Assembly (NCBI GenBank): GCA_023399275.1 | Contig: JAEWQH010000046.1 | Span: forward strand, 1-44,243 | Direction: 5' to 3' | Origin: Bacillota bacterium | GTDB lineage: Bacteria > Bacillota > Clostridia > Christensenellales > CAG-138 | Length of the DNA: 44,243 bases | Shown here: positions 33,032 through 43,000 of the stretch, piece by piece | How the letters are laid out: the number at the start of each line of letters is the position of its first letter | Numbering within the stretch: position 1 is the first letter of the stretch | Notes under the pieces: model-generated | What the model was told of the DNA's origin: nothing | Database searches by the model: none | What the model saw: the letters and a program-made list of their open reading frames with translations, nothing else | Made by a program: the position numbers and the translations under genes

Positions 33032-33735
33032 AGAAATTGGAACAGATCTACGAAGGCAAGGCAAAAAAAGTGTATGCAACCGACGATCCGACCCTCGTCA
33101 TCGTGGATTATAAGGACGATGCGACCGCGTTCAACGGACTCAAAAAGGGCACCATCGCCGGAAAAGGCGTGGTCAACAACAAGGTTTCCAACCATTTTTT
33201 CCGCCTGCTGGAGGGCAAGGGCATCCCGACGCATTATGTCGAGCAGCTCTCCGACCGGGAGACCGCCGTGCGCCGCGTGGAGATCCTCCCCGTCGAGGTC
33301 ATCGTTCGAAACCGCGCCGCGGGCAGCTTTTCCAAGCGCATGGGCGTTGCGGAGGGGACGGATCTTGCCTGCCCGATCTTGGAGTACAGCTACAAAAACG
33401 ACGAGCTGGGCGACCCATTCATCAACTCCTACTACATCCGCGCGCTGAACATCGCATCCGACGCGGAGATGGAGCGGGTGAAGGCATATGCCCTCGCGGT
33501 AAACGACATCCTCAAGACGTATCTCGACGACTTTGGCATCGAGCTGATCGACTTCAAGCTGGAGTTTGGCCGCTTCGGCGGCGAGGTGATCCTCGCGGAC
33601 GAGATCTCGCCGGATACCTGCCGATTTTGGGACAAGGCTACCGGCAAGAAACTGGACAAGGACCGCTTTCGCCGCGATCTCGGCGAGGTGGAGGAAGCCT
33701 ACCGCGAGATCATCGGCCGGCTGATGGGGGAATAA
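33028..33735 (+). CDS. purC: PurC, SAICAR synthetase
   Basis: PurC joins aspartate to CAIR using ATP. The 235-residue product begins with EQIYEGKAKKVYAT, has the nucleotide-binding KKGTIAGKGVVNNKVSNHFF, VEVIVRNRAAGSFSKR, and the substrate-binding IDFKLEFGRFGGEVILADE followed by SPDTCRFWD. Length is normal for bacterial PurC. The start overlaps the purE stop by 4 nt. A single nucleotide separates its stop from the purF start. Confidence 0.96.
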   Translation: MKKLEQIYEGKAKKVYATDDPTLVIVDYKDDATAFNGLKKGTIAGKGVVNNKVSNHFFRLLEGKGIPTHYVEQLSDRETAVRRVEILPVEVIVRNRAAGSFSKRMGVAEGTDLACPILEYSYKNDELGDPFINSYYIRALNIASDAEMERVKAYALAVNDILKTYLDDFGIELIDFKLEFGRFGGEVILADEISPDTCRFWDKATGKKLDKDRFRRDLGEVEEAYREIIGRLMGE

Positions 33736-33736
33736 C

Positions 33737-35194
33737 ATGCGTTTGCCAGTGCGCCCGTCGGTGGCATATGAGCGGCTCAAGCCGGATGACGACTGCATGC
33801 GCGAAGCGTGCGGCGTGTTTGGCATCTACTGCAGCGGCAGCGGCCCCGATGCCGCGGAGGCGGCCTACTACGGCTTGTTTGCGCTGCAGCATCGCGGGCA
33901 GGAGAGCGCGGGGATCGCCGTTTCGCGCGGGGAGCGGATCGATTGTCACAAGTCGATGGGGCTCGTCAGCGGGCGCTTTTGCGACGGGTTGGGTGCGCTC
34001 AAAGGCGCAAATTTGGCCATCGGTCATGTGCGCTATTCGACGACGGGCGACAGCCTGCTCTGCAACGCGCAGCCGCTCGTGGTGGATTCTCCGCACGGCC
34101 CGCTTGCACTGGCGCACAACGGGAACATCATCAACGCCAAGGAACTGCGCGCGGAGCTGGAGGCGGAAGGGGTCGCTTTTGAGACCGCCATCGATTCCGA
34201 GATCATCGCAGCCCTCGTCGCAAAAAACAGTGAAGCCGGGTTGGTCGAAGGGATCTCGCGGGCGATGGAGCGGCTCAAGGGCAGCTATGCGCTCACGATC
34301 ATGACGGGGGATTCCATCATCGGCGTGCGCGACCCGCGGGGCATGCGCCCGCTCGCGCTGGGCAGCCTGGGCGGCGCGTATGTCTTCGCTTCGGAATCGT
34401 GCGCGTTCGATACCATCGGCGCGGAGTTCATCCGCGATGTGCGTCCGGGCGAGATCGTTGTTGCAAACGGGGCGGGGCTTCGCTCGCACCAGGCCGTTCG
34501 CGCGGCGGACACGGCGCTGTGTATCTTTGAGTATGTCTATTTCGCGCGGCCGGATTCCGATATCGACGGCATCTCCGTCCACAAGGCGCGGGAGCGCGCG
34601 GGGGAGCTGCTGGCGATCTCGTCCCCTGCGGATGTGGACGTGGTCTCCGCCGTGCCGGATTCGTCCCTGCCCGCCGCGATGGGCTATGCGCGGCAGGCAG
34701 GGCTTCCATTTACCATCGCGCTCTCCAAAAACCGTTATATGGGGCGCACGTTCATCGAGCCGTCGCAGGATCGGCGGCAGATGGACGTCTCACTCAAGCT
34801 CAGCGCGCTCAAACGAAATGTACGCGGCAAGCGCGTTTTGCTTGTGGACGACTCCATCGTGCGCGGTACGACGAGCAAATACATCGTCGAGATGCTGCGG
34901 ACCGCAGGGGCGAAGGAGGTGCATCTGCGCGTCAGCTCGCCGCCGGTGATGCACCCCTGCTGCTTTGGCATCGACACGTCGTCCTATGAGCAGCTCATCG
35001 GTGCGAATCATTCCGTAGAGGAGATCCGCCGCTTTATCGGCGCGGACTCGCTGTGCTATCTGAGCATCGAGGATCTGCATAAGACCGTGGAGTGCGCCGC
35101 GTGCAACTTCTGCGCGGGCTGCTTCAACGGCAGATATCCCGAGGACGTCTCCGCGCTGATTCGGCGCGGCGGCAAGCAAGTTTTGGATCGTTGA
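33737..35194 (+). CDS. purF: PurF, glutamine PRPP amidotransferase
   Basis: PurF makes phosphoribosylamine from PRPP and glutamine, the committed step. It looks like the B. subtilis-type enzyme: a propeptide before CGVFGIY, with the nucleophile Cys at residue 25, then LQHRGQESAGIA. The PRPP site is VLLVDDSIVRGTTSKY (Asp 371-372). Late cysteines in HPCCFGIDTSS and ECAACNFCAGCFNGRYPED fit a 4Fe-4S cluster. An internal ATG at 33797 could start a shorter form without most of the propeptide, but the first ATG is directly after purC. Confidence 0.96.
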   Translation: MRLPVRPSVAYERLKPDDDCMREACGVFGIYCSGSGPDAAEAAYYGLFALQHRGQESAGIAVSRGERIDCHKSMGLVSGRFCDGLGALKGANLAIGHVRYSTTGDSLLCNAQPLVVDSPHGPLALAHNGNIINAKELRAELEAEGVAFETAIDSEIIAALVAKNSEAGLVEGISRAMERLKGSYALTIMTGDSIIGVRDPRGMRPLALGSLGGAYVFASESCAFDTIGAEFIRDVRPGEIVVANGAGLRSHQAVRAADTALCIFEYVYFARPDSDIDGISVHKARERAGELLAISSPADVDVVSAVPDSSLPAAMGYARQAGLPFTIALSKNRYMGRTFIEPSQDRRQMDVSLKLSALKRNVRGKRVLLVDDSIVRGTTSKYIVEMLRTAGAKEVHLRVSSPPVMHPCCFGIDTSSYEQLIGANHSVEEIRRFIGADSLCYLSIEDLHKTVECAACNFCAGCFNGRYPEDVSALIRRGGKQVLDR

Positions 35195-35210
35195 AAGGGG
35201 GCGGATTGCA

Positions 35211-36221
35211 ATGCCGGTGACTTATCGGGAAGCGGGCGTAGACGTGGAGGCGGGCTACGAGGCGGTGCGCCGTATGAAGGCGTATGCCGAGGCGACGTTT
35301 GACCCAAACGTACTGCAATCGCTCGGCTCGTTTGGCGGCATGTATGCGCTGGGCGAGCAGGTGCTCGTCTCGGGTACGGACGGGGTTGGCACCAAGCTCA
35401 AGGCGGCGTTTGCGCTGGAGCGTCATGACACCGTGGGGATCGACTGCGTGGCGATGTGCGCCAACGACGTAGTCTGCCATGGCGCGCGGCCGCTTTTTTT
35501 TCTCGACTATATCGCTACGGGCAAGCTTGTGCCCGAGACCGCGGCGCGCATCGTCAAGGGTGTGGCCGCAGGGTGTTCGCAGGCGGGCTGCGCGCTCATC
35601 GGCGGGGAGACCGCCGAGATGCCGGGCTTCTATCCGGAGGGGGAGTACGATCTCGCCGGTTTCTGCGTCGGCGTTGTGCCACGGGAAAAGCTGATCGACA
35701 GCTCGCGTGTGCAGGCGGGCGACGCGGTGCTTGCGCTCGCCTCCTCCGGCGTGCATTCAAACGGGTTCTCGCTCGTGCGCAAGCTGATTTCGATGGATCC
35801 GGCGACACTGAATGAATATAGCGCGGAGCTGGGCAAGACGCTCGGCGAGGAGCTGCTCACGCCCACCGCCATCTACGTCAAGCCCGTGCTGGCGCTGATC
35901 GAGCAGGTGGAGGTGCACGCGATTGCGCACATCACCGGCGGCGGGTTTTACGAGAATATCCCGCGCAGCATCCCCAAAGGACTGACCGCGCATATCGAGC
36001 AAGCCAGCGTGCGCGTGCCGCCGGTCCTCCGCCTGCTGCAGCGGCTTGGCGATCTGGAGGAAAGGCATATGTTCCATACCTTCAATATGGGCGTCGGCAT
36101 GACGATTGCGCTTCCCGCCGCGCGGGCGGACGAGGCTGCGGCGCTGCTTGGCGGGCTGGGCATTTGCGCCTACCGCGTCGGCGAGGTCGTGCGCGGCGAT
36201 GGAGGCGTGGCGCTATGCTAA
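35211..36221 (+). CDS. purM: PurM, AIR synthetase
   Basis: PurM closes the imidazole ring of FGAM to give AIR, using ATP. The 336-residue product has VDVEAGYEAVRRMK at the start, then VSGTDGVGTKLKAA, CANDVVCHGARPLFFLDY and GGETAEMPGFY, and ends with ITGGGFYENIPR and FNMGVGM. GAAAGGGGG precedes the ATG, 16 nt after purF. The last codons overlap the purN start by 7 nt. Confidence 0.96.
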   Translation: MPVTYREAGVDVEAGYEAVRRMKAYAEATFDPNVLQSLGSFGGMYALGEQVLVSGTDGVGTKLKAAFALERHDTVGIDCVAMCANDVVCHGARPLFFLDYIATGKLVPETAARIVKGVAAGCSQAGCALIGGETAEMPGFYPEGEYDLAGFCVGVVPREKLIDSSRVQAGDAVLALASSGVHSNGFSLVRKLISMDPATLNEYSAELGKTLGEELLTPTAIYVKPVLALIEQVEVHAIAHITGGGFYENIPRSIPKGLTAHIEQASVRVPPVLRLLQRLGDLEERHMFHTFNMGVGMTIALPAARADEAAALLGGLGICAYRVGEVVRGDGGVALC

Positions 36222-36862
36222 GGCCGCGCGTTGCGGTGCTCGTATCCGGCGGCGGAACCAACCTGCAGGCGCTCATCGACGCGCAGCGGGGCGGTTTGTT
36301 TCGCAGCGGTGCGCTGGCGCTCGTGGTCTCGAGCAGGGCGGGCGCGTTTGCACTGGAGCGGGCGAAACAGGCGGGGATCGACGCCGAGACGGCGGATCGC
36401 GCGGCGTTTGCCACGCAGGCGGCTTTTGAGGAGCGGCTGCTCGCCGTGCTCTCGGCGCACCGGATCGATCTGATCGTGCTGGCGGGGTTTTTGCACATCC
36501 TCTCCCCGGCGTTTGTCGGCCGCTATCGCGGGCGCATCGTCAACGTGCATCCCTCGCTGATTCCTGCCTATTGCGGCAAGGGGTTTTACGGCGTCAAGGT
36601 GCACGAAGCGGTGCTTGCCGCGGGTGAGGTTGAGACGGGCGCTACGGTCCACATGGTGGATGAGGTGCCGGACGGCGGGCGGATCCTGCTGCAAAAGCGC
36701 GTAGCCGTTTTGCCGGGGGATACGCCGCAGACGCTTCAGCGCCGTGTGATGGAGCAGGCGGAGTGGATTCTGCTGCCGCGCGCGGTGGAGCGGCTCTGCG
36801 CCGGATGGATGCAACAGACCGAAAGGCAGGGGAAAACGGATGAAAGAGAAGAACTTATTTGA
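36215..36862 (+). CDS. purN: PurN, GAR transformylase
   Basis: PurN formylates GAR with 10-formyl-tetrahydrofolate. The 215-residue protein has VLVSGGGTNLQAL at the phosphate site, the catalytic IVNVHPSLIPAYCGKGFYG (Asn and His of the active site) and GATVHMVDEVPDGG with the catalytic Asp. I set the ATG at 36215 because GGAGGCG lies 8 nt before it; the frame is open further into purM without a ribosome site. It overlaps purM by 7 nt and the IMP cyclohydrolase gene by 23 nt. Confidence 0.94.
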   Translation: MLRPRVAVLVSGGGTNLQALIDAQRGGLFRSGALALVVSSRAGAFALERAKQAGIDAETADRAAFATQAAFEERLLAVLSAHRIDLIVLAGFLHILSPAFVGRYRGRIVNVHPSLIPAYCGKGFYGVKVHEAVLAAGEVETGATVHMVDEVPDGGRILLQKRVAVLPGDTPQTLQRRVMEQAEWILLPRAVERLCAGWMQQTERQGKTDEREELI

Positions 36863-37565
36863 GCACCTGCGGCAGAATGCCTACCCCGGGCGCGGCATCG
36901 TGCTCGGGCTTACGCCGGATGGAACGCGCGCCGCGCTGGCGTATTTCATCATGGGGCGCAGCGCAGGCAGCCGCAGCCGCGCGTTTGTCAAGGAGGGGGA
37001 CGATCTCGCCATCCGCATGCTCGACGGCGGGCGGATCGCCGACACGAGTCTGATTCTGTACGCGCCGCTGCGCACGCTGCGGGGCGCCGCCGTCGTGACC
37101 AACGGCGACCAGACGGACACCATCTGCGCGGCGCTTGCGGCCGGGGGCACGTTTGAGGGCGCGCTGAAGACACGCACGTTTGAACCGGACGCGCCGCACT
37201 TCACCCCGCGCATCAGCGGCATGCTCCTCTTTGGCGGCGGGTACGCCTATCGGCTCTCCATCCTCAAAGCGGGAGACGCGGCGGGAAAGACGACCCTGCG
37301 CCAGATGTTTGACTGCGAACCGCTTCCGGGCGCGGGCCATCTGATCCACACCTATCAGGCCGATGGGGCGGTGCTGCCGAGTTTCTCCGGCGAACCGGTG
37401 AAGGTTTCGATTCCGGACGGGTTCGATGCGTTTTCGCAGGGGCTCTGGGGCGCGCTGAACCCCGAAAACAGGGTGTCGCTCTACGCGCGATATACCGATC
37501 TGGCGAACGGAACATATGTGGACAAGATCTTTAACCAATACGCGACCGAAGGAGAACCGGCATGA
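36840..37565 (+). CDS. PurO-type IMP cyclohydrolase
   Basis: A 241-residue protein related to the archaeal-type IMP cyclohydrolase family. AYPGRGIVLGLTPDGTRAA near the start and the segment NGDQTDTICAAL, then YAYRLSILKAG, are family features as I recall them. It would close FAICAR to IMP, the last step of the pathway. It lies directly before a stand-alone AICAR transformylase, so together these two replace the bifunctional PurH. GCAGGGGAAA precedes the ATG. It overlaps purN by 23 nt and the next gene by 4 nt. The family assignment rests on motif memory and context. Confidence 0.85.
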   Translation: MKEKNLFEHLRQNAYPGRGIVLGLTPDGTRAALAYFIMGRSAGSRSRAFVKEGDDLAIRMLDGGRIADTSLILYAPLRTLRGAAVVTNGDQTDTICAALAAGGTFEGALKTRTFEPDAPHFTPRISGMLLFGGGYAYRLSILKAGDAAGKTTLRQMFDCEPLPGAGHLIHTYQADGAVLPSFSGEPVKVSIPDGFDAFSQGLWGALNPENRVSLYARYTDLANGTYVDKIFNQYATEGEPA

Positions 37566-38743
37566 AGGAACGTATGCTCAAATACGGCTGCAATCCGCAT
37601 CAGAAGCCCGCGCGCATCTGCGCGGAGGAGGGGGAGCTCCCCATCGAGGTGCTCAACGGCCAGCCGGGTTACATCAATTTTTTGGATGCGCTCAACGCCT
37701 GGCAGCTGGTCAGGGAGCTGAAGGCGTCGCTTGGTCTTGCCGCCGCAGCGTCGTTTAAGCACGTCAGCCCCGCTGGCGCGGCGGTCGGGCTCCCGCTGGA
37801 CGGCGCAGACCTGACCGCATGCGCGGTGGACGACATCCCCGGCGTCAACGACTCCCCGGTCGCCTGCGCCTATGCGCGCGCGCGCGGCACCGACCGCATG
37901 TCCTCATTTGGCGATTTCATCGCGCTGAGCGACGTTTGCGATGAGGCGGCCGCGCGCATCATCCGGCGCGAGGTGTCGGACGGGATCATCGCGCCGGGAT
38001 ACACGCCGGAGGCGCTTGCGCTGCTTGAGGCCAAGCGCGGCGGCGGCTACGCCGTCATCCGGATCGACCCGGGCTATGAACCGCAGGGGCCGGAGCGCAA
38101 GCAGGTGTTTGGGGTGACCTTTGAGCAGCCGAGAAACACCGCGAAGATCGATTTTTCGCTGCTGGAGCATCCGGTCACGGCGATTGCCGAGGTGGGGGAC
38201 GCGGCAAAACGCGACCTGCTCCTTTCGCTCATCACGCTCAAATATACGCAGTCCAACTCCGTCTGCTTCGCGGCAAACGGGCAGACCATAGGCGTGGGCG
38301 CGGGGCAGCAGAGCCGCATTCACTGCACACGGCTCGCGGGTGAAAAGGCGGATATCTGGTGGATGCGCCGCAGTGAGCAGGTGCTTGCGCTGCCGTTTTT
38401 GCCGCAGATCAAGCGGCCCGAGCGGGATAATTTGATCGATCAGTACATCGGCGGCAGGGGCGGCCCGGCCTGCGGGGAGGCCGGATGGGAAGCGTATTTT
38501 TCGTGCCGGCCGGAGCCGTTGACCGAGCGGCAGAGGCAGGGACACATGGCCTTGCTTGCGGACGTATCGCTCGGCAGCGACGCGTTTTTTCCGTTTGACG
38601 ACAACATCGTGCGCGCAAGCGAAAGCGGCGTGCGCTATATCGCCCAGCCCGGTGGTTCCGTGCGGGATGCGGACGTGATCGCCTGCTGCGATCGCCACGG
38701 CATGGCGATGTTTTTCACCGGCCTGCGGCTGTTTCACCACTGA
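37562..38743 (+). CDS. Stand-alone AICAR transformylase (PurH C-terminal domain type)
   Basis: A 393-residue enzyme that formylates AICAR to FAICAR. It corresponds to the transformylase part of PurH: KYGCNPHQKPA at the start, the catalytic FKHVSPAGAAVG (Lys 66, His 67), TDRMSSFGDFIALSD, KYTQSNSVCFAANGQTIGVG and AFFPFDDNI near the end. The MGS-like IMP cyclohydrolase domain of ordinary PurH is absent, which fits the separate PurO-type gene just upstream. The start overlaps that gene by 4 nt (ATGA). purD follows after 38 nt. Confidence 0.93.
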   Translation: MKERMLKYGCNPHQKPARICAEEGELPIEVLNGQPGYINFLDALNAWQLVRELKASLGLAAAASFKHVSPAGAAVGLPLDGADLTACAVDDIPGVNDSPVACAYARARGTDRMSSFGDFIALSDVCDEAAARIIRREVSDGIIAPGYTPEALALLEAKRGGGYAVIRIDPGYEPQGPERKQVFGVTFEQPRNTAKIDFSLLEHPVTAIAEVGDAAKRDLLLSLITLKYTQSNSVCFAANGQTIGVGAGQQSRIHCTRLAGEKADIWWMRRSEQVLALPFLPQIKRPERDNLIDQYIGGRGGPACGEAGWEAYFSCRPEPLTERQRQGHMALLADVSLGSDAFFPFDDNIVRASESGVRYIAQPGGSVRDADVIACCDRHGMAMFFTGLRLFHH

Positions 38744-38781
38744 GCCGGCCGAAGCAGGCCGAGGATGATGAGAGGGAATCG

Positions 38782-40080
38782 ATGCATGTTTTGATCGTTG
38801 GCGGCGGCGGCCGCGAACACGCCATCCTTGAAAAACTGCGGCAAAATCCGCGCGTCGAGCGCTGCTATGCGCTGCCGGGCAACGGCGGTATGTGCGCGCA
38901 CGCGCAATGCGTGCCGATCCAGGCGACGGATCTCGACGGCATCGTGACGTTCGCGCGGACGCACGAGATCGATTTTGCCGTGATCGGGCCGGACGATCCG
39001 CTGATCGCGGGGGTCTGCGACCAGCTGCGCGCGGCGGGGATTCGCTGCTTTGGCCCGGATAGGGCGGCGGCCGCCATAGAAGGCAGCAAGAGCTTCGCCA
39101 AGGCATTGATGCAAAAGTATGGCATTCCGACCGCGGGATACGCGGTGTTTGACCATGCGGCGGACGCCTACGCCTATCTGGCGCGCGCGGATTACCCCTG
39201 CGTGGTCAAGGCGGACGGCCCCGCGCTGGGGAAGGGCGTCGTCGTCGCCGGCACGCAGGAGGAGGCGAAAGCCGCCGTGCGTGCCATGATGGAGGAAGGC
39301 GCGTTTGGGCAAAGCGGCAGGCGCGTGGTGATCGAAGAGTTTCTCATGGGCAGGGAGGCGAGCGTGCTTGCATTTACGGATGGAAAAACGCTGGTGCCGA
39401 TGGTCTCCGCGCTCGACCATAAGCGTGCGCTCGACGGCGACCGCGGCCCAAATACCGGCGGCATGGGTGCGCTCGCACCCAACCCATACTATACGCAGGA
39501 GATCGCGGCGGCGTGCATGGAGCGTATCTTCCTGCCGACGATGCGCGCGATGCAGCAAGAGGGACGTCCGTTTTCGGGCTGTCTCTACTTCGGGCTGATG
39601 CTCACAGGCGACGGCCCGAAGGTGATCGAATACAACTGCCGCTTTGGCGACCCCGAGACACAGGCGGTGCTGCCGCTGCTCGAGACGGATCTGCTCGAGA
39701 TCATGCTTGCGGTGGAAGAGGGCAGGCTTGGCGAGATACCCGTGCGCTTTCGCGGGGGCGCGGCTTGCTGCGTGGTGCTCGCGTCCGGCGGGTACCCGGG
39801 TGCGTACCAAACCGGATATGAGATTTCGCTCGGCGAAGCGGCGCGCACGGCGGGCGCGCTGATCTATCATGCCGGAACGAAGCGTGAGCAGGGCAGGCTC
39901 GTCACCGCGGGCGGGCGCGTGCTGGGCGCAGCTGCCGTGGGCGCGAACGCGCAGGATGCGCGCGCGGCGGCGTATGCCGCGGCGGAGGGCGTCCGCTTCG
40001 AAAACGCGTTTTACCGCCGTGACATCGGCGCGTGCGCCATCGAAGCAGCGGAGAAAAGGGAGCGCGGGATCGATGGTTGA
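38782..40080 (+). CDS. purD: PurD, GAR synthetase
   Basis: PurD joins glycine to phosphoribosylamine using ATP. The 432-residue ATP-grasp protein has VLIVGGGGREHAI at the start, IGPDDPLIAGV, GSKSFAKALM, YPCVVKADGPALGKGVVVA, GPNTGGMGALAPNPY and the metal-binding VIEYNCRFGDPETQAVLP. Length is normal. GAGAGGGA precedes the ATG. Its last codons overlap the purL start by 8 nt. Confidence 0.96.
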   Translation: MHVLIVGGGGREHAILEKLRQNPRVERCYALPGNGGMCAHAQCVPIQATDLDGIVTFARTHEIDFAVIGPDDPLIAGVCDQLRAAGIRCFGPDRAAAAIEGSKSFAKALMQKYGIPTAGYAVFDHAADAYAYLARADYPCVVKADGPALGKGVVVAGTQEEAKAAVRAMMEEGAFGQSGRRVVIEEFLMGREASVLAFTDGKTLVPMVSALDHKRALDGDRGPNTGGMGALAPNPYYTQEIAAACMERIFLPTMRAMQQEGRPFSGCLYFGLMLTGDGPKVIEYNCRFGDPETQAVLPLLETDLLEIMLAVEEGRLGEIPVRFRGGAACCVVLASGGYPGAYQTGYEISLGEAARTAGALIYHAGTKREQGRLVTAGGRVLGAAAVGANAQDARAAAYAAAEGVRFENAFYRRDIGACAIEAAEKRERGIDG

Positions 40081-43000
40081 GCGCATTTATGTGGAAAAGC
40101 GGCCGGCGTTTGCGCAGGAAGCGGCCGCCGTGCTTGCGGATATCCGCGGCGTGCTCGGCGTATCCGGCGTGAGCAGTCTGCGCCTGCTCAATCGCTACGA
40201 TGTGGAGGGCATAGAGGCTGCGCTCGTTGCCGCCTGCCGTTTTACGGTGTTTGCCGAGCCGCAGACGGATGTTACCCATGACGAAATCCCGCAGGGGGCG
40301 GATGCGGTCTTTGCCGTGGAGTATCTGCCGGGGCAATACGACCAGCGCGCGGATGCCTGCGCGCAGTGCATCGCTCTGCTTTCGCAAAAGGAAGCGCCGC
40401 TCGTCCGCACGGCGCGGGTTTACCTGCTCTGCGGCGCGATCCAGCCGGAGGAGCTTGCCGCGATCAAGCGCTATATCATCAACCCCGTCGAATCGCGGGA
40501 GGCGTCGCTCGAAACGCCGGAGACACTTGCGCTGCGGGCCGACCCGCCCGCGCGCATCCCCGTGCTCAATGGCTTTTGCGGGATGGACGAAAGCGCGCTT
40601 TGCGGGTTGATTGCGCGATACGGGCTCGCTATGGATACAGACGACCTGCTCTGCTGCCGCGATTATTTTCGGCGGCAGCGGCGCGACCCTACGCTCACCG
40701 AGCTCAAGCTGCTGGATACCTACTGGTCGGACCACTGCCGTCACACGACGTTTCTGACCGTGCTGGACGAGGTGGAAAGCTTCGATCCGCGGGCGCAAAA
40801 GACATATGAGACATATCGAATGCTCAGGCGCGCACTCGGCATAACCAAACCCGTTACGCTCATGGATATGGCGACCATCGGGGCAAAATGGCTCAGGAGG
40901 CAGGGTAGGCTGCAGCGGCTGGACGATTCTGCGGAGATCAACGCCTGCACGGTGAAGACAAGGATCGATGTGGACGGAGCGCAGCAGGACTGGCTCGTGC
41001 TCTTCAAGAACGAAACGCACAATCATCCGACGGAGATCGAACCCTTCGGCGGGGCGGCGACCTGCATCGGCGGCGCGATTCGCGATCCGCTCTCGGGCCG
41101 GGCGTTCGTCTACCAGGCGATGCGGCTCACGGGCGCGGCTGACCCGCGCAGGCCATACGGCGAGACGCTGCCGGGCAAGCTGCCGCAGCGCAAGATCGTC
41201 GCCACCGCGGCGGCCGGATACAGCTCTTACGGCAACCAGATCGGCCTTGCGACGGGCCTGGTGGACGAGATCTACCACGAAGGTTTTTTGGCAAAGCGCA
41301 TGGAGATCGGCGCGGTGGTCGGCGCGGCGCCGGCTGCGAATGTGCGCCGCGAAACGCCCGCTGCGGGCGACGTCGTGCTGTTGCTCGGCGGCAGAACCGG
41401 GAGGGATGGCTGCGGCGGGGCGACGGGCTCCTCCAAGGCGCATTCGTCGGAGTCGCTCTCCTCCTGCGGGGCGGAGGTGCAAAAGGGAAACGCGCCGGAG
41501 GAGCGTAAGCTTCAGCGCTTGTTTCGAAACCTCGAGGCGACGCGGTTCATCAAGCGCTGCAATGACTTTGGCGCGGGTGGCGTCTCGGTCGCTATCGGGG
41601 AGCTGGCGGACGGCGTGGCGGTCGATCTCGACCGTGTGCCGGTGAAATACGACGGATTGGACGGCACCGAGCTCGCTATCAGCGAGTCGCAGGAGCGTAT
41701 GGCCGTGGTCGTTGCGCCGGAGGACGCCGATCGGCTGATCGCGCTGGCCGGGGCGGAAAACCTGCAGGCTACAGCCGTTGCGCGGATCACAAACGAACCA
41801 CGCCTGACGATGGACTGGCGCGGTGAACAGATCGTGGACATCGAGCGGAGTTTCATTGACAGCAACGGCGCGCAAAAGCACGCGTGCGCGCGTATCGAGG
41901 CGCCGAAAGAACGCCATCCGGCGGTGAGAGGCTCGTTTTGCGAGGAATACCGGCGGCTGGTGTCGGATCTGAACATCTGCTCCAAGCGCGGGCTGAGCGA
42001 GCGTTTCGATGCGACGGTGGGCGCATATACGGTGCTGATGCCGCTTGGCGGCGCGCGCCAGCTCACGCCGGCGCAGGCGATGGCGGCGAAGCTGCCGCTG
42101 GTGTGCGGGGAGACGGACGCCTGCACGCTGATGGCGTGGGGATACGACCCGCTGCTTGCCGAGGCTTCGCCCTATGCCGGCGGGTATGCCGCCGTGGTGA
42201 GCTCGCTATGCAAGCTCGCGGCGAGCGGCGCGCCGCCGGACGAACGGTATCTGAGCCTTCAGGAGTATTTTGGCAAGCCCGGCAAGGACGCTTCCCGTTG
42301 GGGCAAGCCGGCGGCTGCGCTGCTTGGGGCGCTGCAGGCGCAGCTCGACCTCGGCGTTGCCGCCATCGGCGGCAAGGACTCCATGAGCGGCTCGTTTGAA
42401 TCGCTGGATGTGCCGCCGACGCTGGTCTCGTTTGCGCTCGCGGTGGGGCGGGCGGGCACGGTCTGCTCACCGGAGTTCAAGCGGCCGGGTGTGTGTGCCG
42501 TACTGCTCGCGCCGGAGTACCGCGCGGACGGGCTGCCCGAAGCGGCGTCGCTTGGCGCGCTGTTGACGCAGGTTTATACGTGCATTGCATCCAACCGCGT
42601 GCGTGCGGTCTACGCCGTCGGCGCGGGCGGCGTTGCGGAGGCAGTGTTCAAGATGTGCCTTGGAAACGGGCTGGGATTTCGTTTTTGCGACGAGCTGACA
42701 CAGGAGGTGATCTTTGCGCCGCGGCTCGGCGCGTTTGTCGCCGAGTTGGAGGGGGGGGAATCCGCCGGCATCCCGCTGGGAGAGACGCTCGGCGAACGCG
42801 CGCTGCTTTGGCAGGGAAAGACGCTTTCGCTGGATGCGCTGGAGGCGGACTATGAAGGCGCGTTGGAAAGCGTCTTTCCGACGCAAACGGATCCGGCGCC
42901 GGCGCCGGCGGACATCTTGCCGATGCGGGCGGAGGCGCGTGCCAAGCCTCGGATGCCGGCGCACGGCAAGCCGCGCGTGCTGATCCCGGTGTTTCCGGGA

